This document shows positions 49,043-58,208 of a stretch of 64,000 bases of DNA, piece after piece. Position numbers and translations under genes: made by a program. The stretch comes from CAXTKD01 sp964244885 (GTDB lineage: Bacteria > Pseudomonadota > Alphaproteobacteria > Sphingomonadales > Sphingomonadaceae): NCBI GenBank assembly GCA_964244885.1, contig CAXTKD010000001.1:124001-188000 (forward strand), given 5' to 3'. The notes beneath the pieces are model-generated. The model had not been told where the DNA came from. It did not search any database and worked only from the letters and a program-made list of their open reading frames with translations. Each line of letters begins with the position of its first letter. Position 1 is the stretch's first letter.

Positions 49043-49125
49043 CCGTTCGTGGTGAGCCTGTCGAACCACGTGGTACGCTCCGCATTCTGAGCGACCACGT
49101 CCTTCGACAAGCTCAGGACGAACGG
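49043..49125. repeat. Imperfect palindromic repeat, family F
   Basis: Arms of 31 bases at 49043-49073 and 49095-49125 with five mismatches; core CTGTCGAACCACG and CCTTCGACAAGCTCAGGACG. It is a common alphaproteobacterial CGTTCGTCCTGAGC-type element, here between sspB and fumC. Confidence 0.82.
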
Positions 49126-49170
49126 ATAGGGGAGTGCCGCCCGGCCCGTTCAAGCAAGTGGAAGTTCCAG

Positions 49171-50559
<1,389 letters not shown>

Positions 50560-50838
50560 CGCCGGTTATCCCGCCTGGGCGATGAGGCTCGCGCGTCAGG
50601 GACCGGCTCTGAGCTCTGAGTCTCGCCGACACCGCAGGCTGGCCTAAATCCCGTTGGCCGCCCGTCGTTAATCATGTGCCTGCTTATTCGCTCAAGTAGG
50701 CGAATGGCGAGCGACAGTCGTGTCTGACCGATCAGAAATAGTTGTCCGGTCCTCAAAAGAGGAACCAATAGTAGCGCTAGTAGTTGATGATATATGATAA
50801 ACCATCAAAACGATCATGATATCGATTTTCCGGCCGGG

Positions 50839-50937
50839 ATGTCGGAGCCGAGCTTGCTTGCCATTCTGCAGTCGGCGGCGCTGATGGTTCCCGCGCTTTT
50901 GGCGATCTTCCTGATGTCCTACATCACAGTGATTTGA
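50839..50937 (+). CDS. Possible 32-aa single-helix membrane peptide
   Basis: The frame reads MSEPSLLAILQSAALMVPAL and continues through LAIFLMSYITVI to TGA. It is almost wholly hydrophobic, a single membrane helix, as in type I toxin or KdpF-like small peptides. No good Shine-Dalgarno is visible. The surrounding 279-base gap after fumC is distinctly A/T-rich (50640-50830) and holds hairpins (50690-50709; 50751-50767) but no other coding signal. Confidence 0.35.
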   Translation: MSEPSLLAILQSAALMVPALLAIFLMSYITVI

Positions 50938-50964
50938 CGGTCTCGACGCCGCCTCCTCGACTGA

Positions 50965-51621
50965 TCATGTTCGGCGGCGATTCTTGAGAAGCTGCGCCGC
51001 AAGGGCGGCCAGGTCTCCCGGTTTCGCGCACAAGACCGCCGCATCCCGCAATTCCTCGGCGCTGCCATAGCCCCACAGAACCCCGACCGCGGGAATGCCG
51101 TGCCGGGACGCCGCCTTCACATCGGAGCCGCGATCGCCGATCATCACGGCGTGCCTGGGGTCGAAGCCTTCCGCTTCGATGATGTGCGCGATCAGGTCGC
51201 CCTTGTCGTCGAGCTTGCCTTCGAGGTCGGGGCCGTAGACCGCATCGAACGCGCTGGTCAGGTCAAAATAGTCAAGCACGCGCCGGGCGTAATGTTCGGG
51301 CTTGGCGGTGCAGACGAGCAGGCGGGCGGGCAGGGCGCGCATCGCCGCCATCGCATCGAAGATGCCGTCGTAGACCGCCGCGTCGAACAGCCCGCCCGCG
51401 CCGTAATGCGCGCGGTAGTCCGCCACCGCCTTCTCGACATCGCAATCCGCGCCGAGCAGCCGGGGAAAGGTCTGGCGCAGCGCCGGGCCGATCACCCAGC
51501 GCAGCGCCTCGGCACCCGGCGGCTCGCGCCCGCTCTCGCGCATCGCGTGCTGGACGGCGGCGATGATGCCGGCGGCGGGATCGGTGAGCGTGCCGTCGAG
51601 ATCGACGAGGATTGTGTTCAT
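50965..51621 (-). CDS. HAD-family phosphatase, phosphoglycolate phosphatase-like
   Basis: A 218-residue enzyme from the ATG at 51621 (MNTILVDLDGTLTDPAAGII). HAD motif I is DLDGTLTDP with nucleophile Asp8, motif II is the Ser/Thr in LLVCTAKPE, motif III the Lys in EGKLDDKGD and motif IV GDRGSDVKAA. The helical C1 cap and the overall plan match phosphoglycolate phosphatase and related enzymes that clear metabolic phosphates. The substrate is not certain. Divergent from gmk. Confidence 0.9.
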   Translation of the reverse strand: MNTILVDLDGTLTDPAAGIIAAVQHAMRESGREPPGAEALRWVIGPALRQTFPRLLGADCDVEKAVADYRAHYGAGGLFDAAVYDGIFDAMAAMRALPARLLVCTAKPEHYARRVLDYFDLTSAFDAVYGPDLEGKLDDKGDLIAHIIEAEGFDPRHAVMIGDRGSDVKAASRHGIPAVGVLWGYGSAEELRDAAVLCAKPGDLAALAAQLLKNRRRT

Positions 51622-51704
51622 GGGGTGCGGGTAACATCGAAATGGACATCGTCCCAAACACTGACGGGTCTTGGGGGAACGATCGCCTTGACCTCCGCGC
51701 CCTC

Positions 51705-52382
51705 ATGCGACACGCGGGGACCGTGCCAGACTCGCTCGTCGATCCGCTCAAGCATCCGCGCCGCGGATTGCTCTTCGTGCTGGCGTCGCCGTCGGGCACC
51801 GGCAAGACCTCGATGGCGAAGCGCATCCTCGCCGAGGACCCGTCGATCACGCTGTCCGTCTCCGCCACGACCCGCGCGCCCCGCCCGGGCGAGGTCGACG
51901 GCGTCGACTATCATTTCGTCGATGACGCGGCGTTCGACCAGTTGGTCGCCGACCATGCGCTGATCGAATGGGCGCACGTCTTCGGCAAGCGCTACGGTAC
52001 GCCGCGCGGCCCCGTCCGCGACCTGCTCGACCAAGGCCGCGACGTGCTGTTCGACATCGACTGGCAGGGAACGCAGCAGCTCAAGGCTCGCGATTCGAAG
52101 GACGTCGTCAGCGTCTACATCCTCCCCCCTTCGCTGACCGAGCTCGAGCGCCGCCTCCGCGCCCGCGCCACCGATAGCGAGGAGGTGATCGTCGACCGCA
52201 TGGCGCGCTCGGCGAACGAGGTCAGCCACTGGGGCGAGTACGACTACGTCCTGATCAACGACGATTTCGACACCTGCCTGTCGCAACTCCGCGCGATCTT
52301 GAAGGCCGAGCGCTTGCGGAGAAGCCGACGCAAGGCCCATCTCGCGGAGTTCGTCCGCGACATGCTCGCGGGAGGCGCATGA
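51705..52382 (+). CDS. gmk: Guanylate kinase
   Basis: A 225-residue nucleotide kinase. The ATG at 51705 (MRHAGTVPDSLVDPLKHPRR) is the best-placed start; a GTG at 51720 is also possible, and the frame is open to 51612. The P-loop is VLASPSGTGKTSMAKRI, followed by the GMP-binding SVSATTRAPRPGEVDGVDYHFV, the EWAHVFGKRYGT segment and the lid region ARATDSEEVI. It phosphorylates GMP to GDP. It overlaps the downstream degQ start by a few bases. Confidence 0.95.
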   Translation: MRHAGTVPDSLVDPLKHPRRGLLFVLASPSGTGKTSMAKRILAEDPSITLSVSATTRAPRPGEVDGVDYHFVDDAAFDQLVADHALIEWAHVFGKRYGTPRGPVRDLLDQGRDVLFDIDWQGTQQLKARDSKDVVSVYILPPSLTELERRLRARATDSEEVIVDRMARSANEVSHWGEYDYVLINDDFDTCLSQLRAILKAERLRRSRRKAHLAEFVRDMLAGGA

Positions 52383-52393
52383 GCGGAGAGACT

Positions 52394-53866
52394 ATGAAGA
52401 AGCTTTGGTTGCTGCTGGGAGGCGCCGTGGCGGGCGTCGCGATCGCCCAGGTCGTCGATAACAACCCCCTTCCGAGCGCTCTCTCCCGCGATGCCGCCCG
52501 CCTCGCCGCAGAGGCCGCCGGGCCGCAACCCGCCCGCCAGGTTCCGGCCAGCACCGCGCAGGTCGCGCTGTCCTTCGCGCCGGTGGTCAAGCAGGTCGCG
52601 CCTGCGGTGGTCAACATCTATACCGCGCGCGTCGTTCAGCAGCGCAACGCGCTGGCGAGCGACCCGTTCTTCCGCAACTTCTTCGGCGGCGGCCGCCCGC
52701 AGCCGCGCGTCGAGCAGTCGCTGGGCTCGGGCGTCATCCTGCAGGCCGACGGCCTGATCGTCACCAACAACCATGTCGTCGCGGGCGCGGACCAGATCCT
52801 CGTCGCGCTCGCCGACCGGCGCGAGTTCCCGGCGAAGCTGGTGTTCGCCGACCCGCGCGTCGATCTCGCCGTCCTCCGCATCGACCCCAAGGGCGAGCAG
52901 CTTCCCGTCGCGCGCCTGGGCGACAGCGACCGGCCCGAGGTCGGCGACGTCGTTCTGGCGATGGGCAACCCGTTCGGCGTCGGCCAGACGGTGACCCAGG
53001 GCATCGTCTCGGCGGTGGCGCGCACCGGCGTCGGCGTCTCGGACTATCAGTTCTTCATCCAGACCGACGCCGCGGTGAACCCCGGCAATTCGGGCGGCGC
53101 GCTGGTCGCGCTGAACGGCGACGTCATCGGAATCAACAGCTCGATCTACTCGCCGTCGGGCGGCTCGATCGGAGTCGGCTTCGCGATTCCCTCCAACATG
53201 GTCCGCGTCGTGCTGAAGGGCGTCGCGGGCGGCAAGGTCGTGACCGCGTGGATCGGCGCCGAGGGCGAGCGGCTGACCGGCGACAGCGCGAGGAAGCTCG
53301 GCCTCGATCACCCGACCGGTGTGCTGCTCACCGGCGTCCAGCCCGGCTCCCCCGCCGCGCAGGCGGGGTTGCGCGCCGGCGACATCATCTACGCGATCGA
53401 CGGCAAGGAAGTCGCCGACCCCGGCATGCTCCGCTACCGCATCGCGACGCTCCCCTTGGGCGACCGCGTGACGGTGACTCTGATCCGCTCCGGCGCCACC
53501 CGCAACGTCCAGCTCCGCCTCGCCCCGCCGCCCGAGAACCCGCCGCGCTCGCTCACCCAGATCACCGGCAACAACCTCCTGACCGGCATCACCGTCGGCA
53601 ACCTCTCTCCCGCCTTCGCACAGGAAGTCGGCGCCGGCCTGCCCGAGAAGGGCGTGGTCGTCGTCCAGATCGCCCCCGGAGCGCCGGCGGCGCAGCTCAA
53701 TTTCCTCCGGCCGGGCGACATCATCGAGGCGCTGAATGGGCAGGCGGTGAGCAACGCGGCGGCGGTCGCGCAACTCGCGCCGAGCACGACGACAGTACGC
53801 TTTAACCGTGCCGGGCAGCGGGCGGAGTGCACGTATCAGCAGGGCGGTTTTTATTGCCGGAGCTGA
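52394..53866 (+). CDS. degQ: Periplasmic Do-like serine protease/chaperone
   Basis: A 490-residue HtrA-family protein. ATG at 52379 overlaps the gmk stop, but GGAGAG six bases ahead favours the ATG at 52394 (MKKLWLLLGGAVAGVAIAQV). After the signal anchor, the trypsin-like domain carries His127 in IVTNNHVVAGA, Asp157 in PRVDLAVLRI and Ser233 in NPGNSGGALV. Two PDZ domains follow (about 275-370 and 395-490; GVLLTGVQPGSPAAQAG and GVVVVQIAPGAPAAQLN). It degrades or refolds damaged envelope proteins. Confidence 0.94.
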   Translation: MKKLWLLLGGAVAGVAIAQVVDNNPLPSALSRDAARLAAEAAGPQPARQVPASTAQVALSFAPVVKQVAPAVVNIYTARVVQQRNALASDPFFRNFFGGGRPQPRVEQSLGSGVILQADGLIVTNNHVVAGADQILVALADRREFPAKLVFADPRVDLAVLRIDPKGEQLPVARLGDSDRPEVGDVVLAMGNPFGVGQTVTQGIVSAVARTGVGVSDYQFFIQTDAAVNPGNSGGALVALNGDVIGINSSIYSPSGGSIGVGFAIPSNMVRVVLKGVAGGKVVTAWIGAEGERLTGDSARKLGLDHPTGVLLTGVQPGSPAAQAGLRAGDIIYAIDGKEVADPGMLRYRIATLPLGDRVTVTLIRSGATRNVQLRLAPPPENPPRSLTQITGNNLLTGITVGNLSPAFAQEVGAGLPEKGVVVVQIAPGAPAAQLNFLRPGDIIEALNGQAVSNAAAVAQLAPSTTTVRFNRAGQRAECTYQQGGFYCRS

Positions 53867-53960
53867 GCCGCGCAAGTCCGTTCTGCTCGACTGACGCGAT
53901 CGAGGCGGGAAGCCGGTTCGGCAACTCTGATAAGCTGCAAGGCGAGTAAACGAGCGGCCT

Positions 53961-54287
53961 TTATTTCTTGACGCAATATGCGCTTTTAACGCCGTCGTCC
54001 GCGCTACACGAGTACCGACCACTTGGTGTGTCGGCCATCCATGTAGCTGTGTGAGTTTTGACTTTAAACTCTTGAATCTGCACGACTGCCGGGTCCATGT
54101 TGTTCCCGATCGCCTGTGCCGTCACCCTCGGTGCATTCGCTTTTGCGTCGGACCGCCCGACAAGAGCACCAAAGCCGAGACCTGCGCCTCCGGAACCCAT
54201 CGCAGCCGCAATCGGCAGGGCGGCGATGCAGCCTGAAAGCATGAAAGCGGACGATACGACGAGAACTGCTCTAGCAGACATAATCAA
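53961..54287 (-). CDS. Small lipoprotein, 108 aa
   Basis: The protein begins MIMSARAVLVVSSAFMLSGC, with a lipobox LSGC giving a lipidated Cys at about residue 20. A Gly/Ala-rich stretch (AAAMGSGGAGLGFGALVG) and a polar end containing two cysteines (YSCSADDG, AYCVKK) follow, possibly disulfide-bonded. The Gly-rich helix looks like a glycine-zipper lipoprotein. Codon use and base composition are clearly less G/C-rich than the flanking genes, suggesting transfer. It is divergent from an XRE-type regulator. Confidence 0.7.
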   Translation of the reverse strand: MIMSARAVLVVSSAFMLSGCIAALPIAAAMGSGGAGLGFGALVGRSDAKANAPRVTAQAIGNNMDPAVVQIQEFKVKTHTATWMADTPSGRYSCSADDGVKSAYCVKK

Positions 54288-54384
54288 ACTCCCCCGTGGA
54301 ATAGTGATAAATCTCCTATTTTGACGATCGCTGCAATAGGGAGTTTTGTTCTATTATCTTGCTTGCCCGCAGAGGCGAGGCGAA

Positions 54385-54636
54385 ATGCCGAAGCCTCGCA
54401 AATCCGCATTTGAGCAAGGTTACGTCGAGATCATTCAACGCCTGATCGCTCGTCGCATCGAACTCGGTCTGAACCAAAGCGAGGTCGGCCACCGCTATGG
54501 TGAGGACCAAAGCTTTATCAGTCGTGTTGAGCGTCGGCAGCGCCGCATCGATGTCTGGGAGTTTGTTCGCTTCTGCAGAGCCCTTCAACTTGACCCGGGA
54601 GAGACTCTCAGTCGTGCCGCAAGCGAGAACTCGTGA
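54385..54636 (+). CDS. XRE-family HTH regulator, 83 aa
   Basis: Starts MPKPRKSAFEQGYVEIIQRL (ATG at 54385, AGGCGAGG upstream). Residues about 14-70 form a Cro/CI-type HTH: IARRIELGLNQSEVGHRYGE, then SFISRVERRQRRIDVWEFVR. Such short single-domain proteins are common antitoxins or phage-type regulators, though no toxin partner is visible. Lower G+C than its surroundings, like the divergent lipoprotein, so the two may have arrived together. The end DPGETLSRAASENS is polar. Confidence 0.82.
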   Translation: MPKPRKSAFEQGYVEIIQRLIARRIELGLNQSEVGHRYGEDQSFISRVERRQRRIDVWEFVRFCRALQLDPGETLSRAASENS

Positions 54637-54672
54637 ATTGCAACGCTACCGCCGGTTGGTGTTGAACATACC

Positions 54673-54780
54673 CCGCTCATCCCGAGCGAAGTCGAGGGAC
54701 GCACGGAGGGGCCATGCGTCGCTCGACTTCGCTCGGGATGAGCGGCTCCTAATGTACGTGTGAATCGGATTTTGCTTTAG
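54673..54780. repeat. Palindromic repeat, family D, copy 2, with flanking 16-mer
   Basis: Arms 54673-54703 and 54715-54745 (31 bases, one mismatch) match the family D palindrome at 30552-30624. The 16-mer TCGGATTTTGCTTTAG (54765-54780) is the exact reverse complement of the one at 30515-30530, 19 bases outside the right arm. The motif supplies the stop codon of the molybdopterin-binding-like gene. Confidence 0.9.
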
Positions 54781-55265
54781 CGGGCTGTCTGCGTTCTCGA
54801 TCTGCTCGCGCTCTGGCCACTCGGCACTTCAACCACCAGCAGCCGCTCAAGCTGTCGCGCCGAGCGGGCCGGGCGCTTCTCGCCGGGCGCGATAAGCCGC
54901 AACGGCCCGGCCTTGGCGTCGAGCGCCTTGCCGTCGCAGCGGTCGGCGATGACCGCGCCGGCGTTACCGAGCGCCGGGTCGAGTTCGCCGAGCGTGAACG
55001 GCACGGCGTAGCCGTCCGTGGCGATGGCGACGACGGCGAGGCCGAGCGCCTTGCCGCGGAGCGCTTCGCCCGCCGGTAGACCCGCTTTGGCGAGAAGCGC
55101 GGTGAGAGGCACGCCTTCGCACCTGGTCGTCAGGCCGTGCGCGGTGAGCGTCACCGGCACGTGCGGCATCGCGGCGATCTCCGGGAGCGACAGCCGCACC
55201 GGCACTGTCGGCGGGGCGCCTTCGATCAGCAGCGCCATCGCGGCGGCCAGGCCTATCAGCATCAT
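54777..55265 (-). CDS. Exported molybdopterin-binding-domain-like protein
   Basis: A 162-residue protein with a hydrophobic leader (MMLIGLAAAMALLIEGAPPT). The rest resembles the truncated sulfite-oxidase-type molybdopterin domain found as small periplasmic proteins: TAHGLTTRCEGVPLTALLAK, KALGLAVVAIATDGYAVPFT, LGELDPALGNAGAVIADRCD and GPLRLIAPGEKRPARSARQL. The Cys in TRCEGV could be the cofactor ligand, but the fragment is too short for a full oxidoreductase. The last 14 residues (SGQSASRSRTQTAR) and the stop fall in a repeat-derived region, so the native C-terminus may have changed. Four-base overlap with pccA. Confidence 0.7.
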   Translation of the reverse strand: MMLIGLAAAMALLIEGAPPTVPVRLSLPEIAAMPHVPVTLTAHGLTTRCEGVPLTALLAKAGLPAGEALRGKALGLAVVAIATDGYAVPFTLGELDPALGNAGAVIADRCDGKALDAKAGPLRLIAPGEKRPARSARQLERLLVVEVPSGQSASRSRTQTAR

Positions 55266-57259
55266 TCGAACTCCATGATCACCGCATCGACCGCCAGGCT
55301 CTCGCCGGCCTTCGCCGCCACGCGCTTCACCACGCCCGATTTCTCGGCGCGCAGGATGTTCTCCATCTTCATCGCCTCGACGGTGGCGAGCGGCTGGCCG
55401 GCCTCGACCTTGTCGCCCTCCTTGGCGTTCACCGAGACGATCAGCCCGGGCATCGGGCAGAGCAGGAAGCGCGACATGTCGGGCGCGATCTTCTCGATCA
55501 TGTGCTGGGAGAGGGCGGCGGCGCGCGGTGAGAGAACCCGCACGTCATGCGCCGCGCCGCGCCCGGTCAGGCGGTAGCCGACCGGGCGCCGCTCGACCGC
55601 GAAGGCGACGTCCGCGCCGTCGATCTCGGCCTCGAACAGCGGCACGCCGGGCGTCCAGCCCGTGGTGACGTGGTGGACGCGCTCTCCGTGGTGGACCTCG
55701 AACGCATCGCCGGTTTCGACGATGCGCACCGGCTCCTGGGCCTTGTCGAGCAGCACGACCCACGCCTCGCCCCAGCGCGCGCCGTGGTCCATCAACTGCC
55801 CGTCGATCAGGCTCTCGCGCGCGGTGACGATGGCGTGGATCGCCGCCGCGCTCGCCACCAGCCTGTGCCGCGTCTCGTCGCCCGCCGGCGTGCCGTGGAA
55901 GCCGTCGGGATATTCCTCGGCGATGAAGCCCGTGGTGATCGCGCCGGAGCGGAAGCGCGGGTGCTGCATCACCGACGACAGGAAGTCGATATTGTGGCCG
56001 ATGCCCTTCACCGCATAGCGATCAAGCGCCTCGACCTGCAGGTCGATCGCCGCCTCGCGCGTGGCCCCAAAGGTCACCAGCTTGGCGATCATCGGATCGT
56101 AGAACATCGAGATTTCGCTGCCCTCGACCACGCCGGTATCGACGCGCACGCCCTCCAACTCCTCCGGCGGCTTGTAGGTCGTCAGGCGCCCGATCGACGG
56201 CAGGAAGCCGCGATAGGGGTCCTCGGCATAGACCCGCGTCTCGACCGCCCAGCCGTCGAGCCTCACGTCGGCCTGCCCGAACGCCAGCCGCTCGCCATAA
56301 GCGACGCGAATCATCTGCTCGACGAGATCGAGCCCGGTGATCTCCTCGGTCACCGGATGCTCGACCTGGAGCCGGGTGTTCATCTCGAGGAAGTAGAAGC
56401 CCTCGCCCGTCGTATCGGCGCCCGAGACGATGAGCTCGACCGTCCCCGCGCTATAGTAGCCGACCGCCGCCGCCAGCCGCACCGCCTGCTCGCCCATGCG
56501 CTTGCGCATCTCGGGCGTGACGAAGGGGGAGGGCGCCTCCTCGACGACCTTCTGGTGCCGCCGCTGGATCGAGCATTCGCGCTCGCCGAGGTAGACGATG
56601 TTGCCATGCTGGTCGCCGAGCACCTGGATTTCGATGTGACGCGGCTGCTCGACGAACTTCTCGATGAACACGCGGTCGTCGCCGAAGCTGGCCAGCCCCT
56701 CGCGCTTGGTCGCCTCGAAGCCCTCGCGCACGTCGGCCTCGCTGAACGCCAGCCGCATGCCCTTGCCGCCGCCCCCGGCCGAGGCCTTCATCATCACCGG
56801 ATAGCCGATCTCGCCCGCGATCCGCACCGCATGCTCGGTGTCCGCGATCTCGCCGACGAAGCCCGGCACCACGTTAACGCCAGCAAGCTTGGCCAGCTTC
56901 TTCGACTCGATCTTGTCGCCCATCGCCGCGATCGCCTTGGGCGGCGGCCCGATGAACGCGATGCCGGCATCGGCACACGCCTGCGCGAACCACTCGCGCT
57001 CGCTCAGGAACCCGTAACCCGGATGCACCGCCTCCGCCCCCGTCGAACGGCAGGCGGCAATGATCGCATCCCCGAGCAGATAGCTCTCGGCGGCGGGCGG
57101 CGGCCCCAGCCGCACCGCCTCGTCCGCCATCTCGACATGCAGCGCGCCGGCGTCCGCATCGGAATAGACCGCGACGGTCGCGATCCCCATCTTCCGGCAC
57201 GTCTTGATGACCCGGCACGCGATCTCGCCGCGGTTGGCGATTAAAATCTTTGAAAACAC
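55262..57259 (-). CDS. pccA: Propionyl-CoA (acyl-CoA) carboxylase alpha subunit
   Basis: A 665-residue biotin-dependent subunit (MFSKILIANRGEIACRVIKT). The biotin carboxylase domain (about 1-450) has MMKASAGGGGKGMRLAFSEA, the signature GERECSIQRRHQKVVEEAPS and FLEMNTRLQVEHPVTEE. A BT-type linker domain follows, and the C-terminal biotinyl domain carries Lys631 in VEAMKMENIL. It makes carboxybiotin for the beta subunit encoded at 59572-61098; the natural substrate is probably propionyl-CoA on the way to methylmalonyl-CoA. Confidence 0.95.
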   Translation of the reverse strand: MFSKILIANRGEIACRVIKTCRKMGIATVAVYSDADAGALHVEMADEAVRLGPPPAAESYLLGDAIIAACRSTGAEAVHPGYGFLSEREWFAQACADAGIAFIGPPPKAIAAMGDKIESKKLAKLAGVNVVPGFVGEIADTEHAVRIAGEIGYPVMMKASAGGGGKGMRLAFSEADVREGFEATKREGLASFGDDRVFIEKFVEQPRHIEIQVLGDQHGNIVYLGERECSIQRRHQKVVEEAPSPFVTPEMRKRMGEQAVRLAAAVGYYSAGTVELIVSGADTTGEGFYFLEMNTRLQVEHPVTEEITGLDLVEQMIRVAYGERLAFGQADVRLDGWAVETRVYAEDPYRGFLPSIGRLTTYKPPEELEGVRVDTGVVEGSEISMFYDPMIAKLVTFGATREAAIDLQVEALDRYAVKGIGHNIDFLSSVMQHPRFRSGAITTGFIAEEYPDGFHGTPAGDETRHRLVASAAAIHAIVTARESLIDGQLMDHGARWGEAWVVLLDKAQEPVRIVETGDAFEVHHGERVHHVTTGWTPGVPLFEAEIDGADVAFAVERRPVGYRLTGRGAAHDVRVLSPRAAALSQHMIEKIAPDMSRFLLCPMPGLIVSVNAKEGDKVEAGQPLATVEAMKMENILRAEKSGVVKRVAAKAGESLAVDAVIMEFE

Positions 57260-57297
57260 TTAAGGCGTCTCCCTCGCCCGCCGTTCAACCGGGGCGA

Positions 57298-58128
57298 TCA
57301 ACCCGCGTCAAGCGCGCTGCGATAGCGCCGGCTACCGCCGACCCGGCTGCCGTCGTCGAGCAGCGCCTCGAAATCGCCGCTCGGCGTCGTTTCGATCTGC
57401 CGGACCGCAGCGCGCCTAACGAGGCGGGAGCGATGGATTCGCACCACGCCCTGCGGCGCCAGCAACGCCTCCATCTCGGACAGCGTCGCCCGGTGGAGGA
57501 GCGGCCCGGACCGCGCGTGCAACTCGACATAATTGCCCGCCGCCTCGACGCGCTGGACGTCGTCGGGTGAAAGCCACGTCGTGCGCGCGCCATCGCGCAC
57601 CTCGATCCGCTCGGGGGCCGTGGCTGCCGGCGTGCTCCGGCGCGCGATCCAATCGACGAGCAGGAAGGTCGCGGCGAGCATTACGCAGTCCACCGCGTCC
57701 TTGCGCCACTCGTAGAGCAGCCCGTCCGCAAGCGTCCCGGCCAGGCTGTACGATTGGCCCGCCGCCGCATAGACCGCCTCGCGCGCCGCGACCATGATGC
57801 CGACATGGAGCAGTGAAATGGGAACCGTCGCGATGAGCACGATCGCGCCGAACACCACCGGGCCGAGGCGCGGCGGCTTCAACCGCAGCACCATCAGGGC
57901 CAGCAGCGGCATCACCATCGCCCAGCCGATGGCGCTGGTCAGCTCCCAGGTCCACGGCTCCCAGGGCGCGACCGAATGGCCGGCGCGGCGCATTTCGTCG
58001 ATGACGCTCTCGGCATTCACCACCGCCTTGGCCAGCAGCAGCGCCGCGAGCGCGCACCACATGGCGGTCCATACCCGGCCGCCACTCGGCCCGCGCCAGC
58101 CGCCGCTCGTCCCCGCCGTCCCGCTCAT
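57298..58128 (-). CDS. Membrane-anchored LytTR transcriptional regulator
   Basis: A 276-residue protein. The ATG at 58128 (MSGTAGTSGGWRGPSGGRVW) leaves an 80-base promoter gap; an upstream TTG at 58197 would leave only 11 bases. Three or four membrane helices lie at about 20-140 (LAALLLAKAVVNAES, MVMPLLALMVLRL, VVFGAIVLIATVPISLLHVG, CVMLAATFLLVDWI). The C-terminal LytTR DNA-binding domain is at about 175-275 (WLSPDDVQRVEAAGNYVELH, then VVRIHRSRLVRRAAV). A one-component membrane regulator, divergent from an acyltransferase gene that is probably its target. Confidence 0.88.
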   Translation of the reverse strand: MSGTAGTSGGWRGPSGGRVWTAMWCALAALLLAKAVVNAESVIDEMRRAGHSVAPWEPWTWELTSAIGWAMVMPLLALMVLRLKPPRLGPVVFGAIVLIATVPISLLHVGIMVAAREAVYAAAGQSYSLAGTLADGLLYEWRKDAVDCVMLAATFLLVDWIARRSTPAATAPERIEVRDGARTTWLSPDDVQRVEAAGNYVELHARSGPLLHRATLSEMEALLAPQGVVRIHRSRLVRRAAVRQIETTPSGDFEALLDDGSRVGGSRRYRSALDAG

Positions 58129-58208
58129 CCCGCCATTCGTCCCACCGGGCGTGTGCCCTAAGTCCGCGGACGATAGCCCGTCGGTAGATTGCGACAAGGG
58201 AATTTGGG

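Noticed and set aside
52244..54022. Leftward frame of about 590 codons opposite degQ and part of gmk.
   Set aside because: Complementary to two recognised genes, with no domain.
55547..57244. Rightward frame of about 565 codons opposite pccA.
   Set aside because: Antisense to the biotin carboxylase domain, with low-complexity composition.
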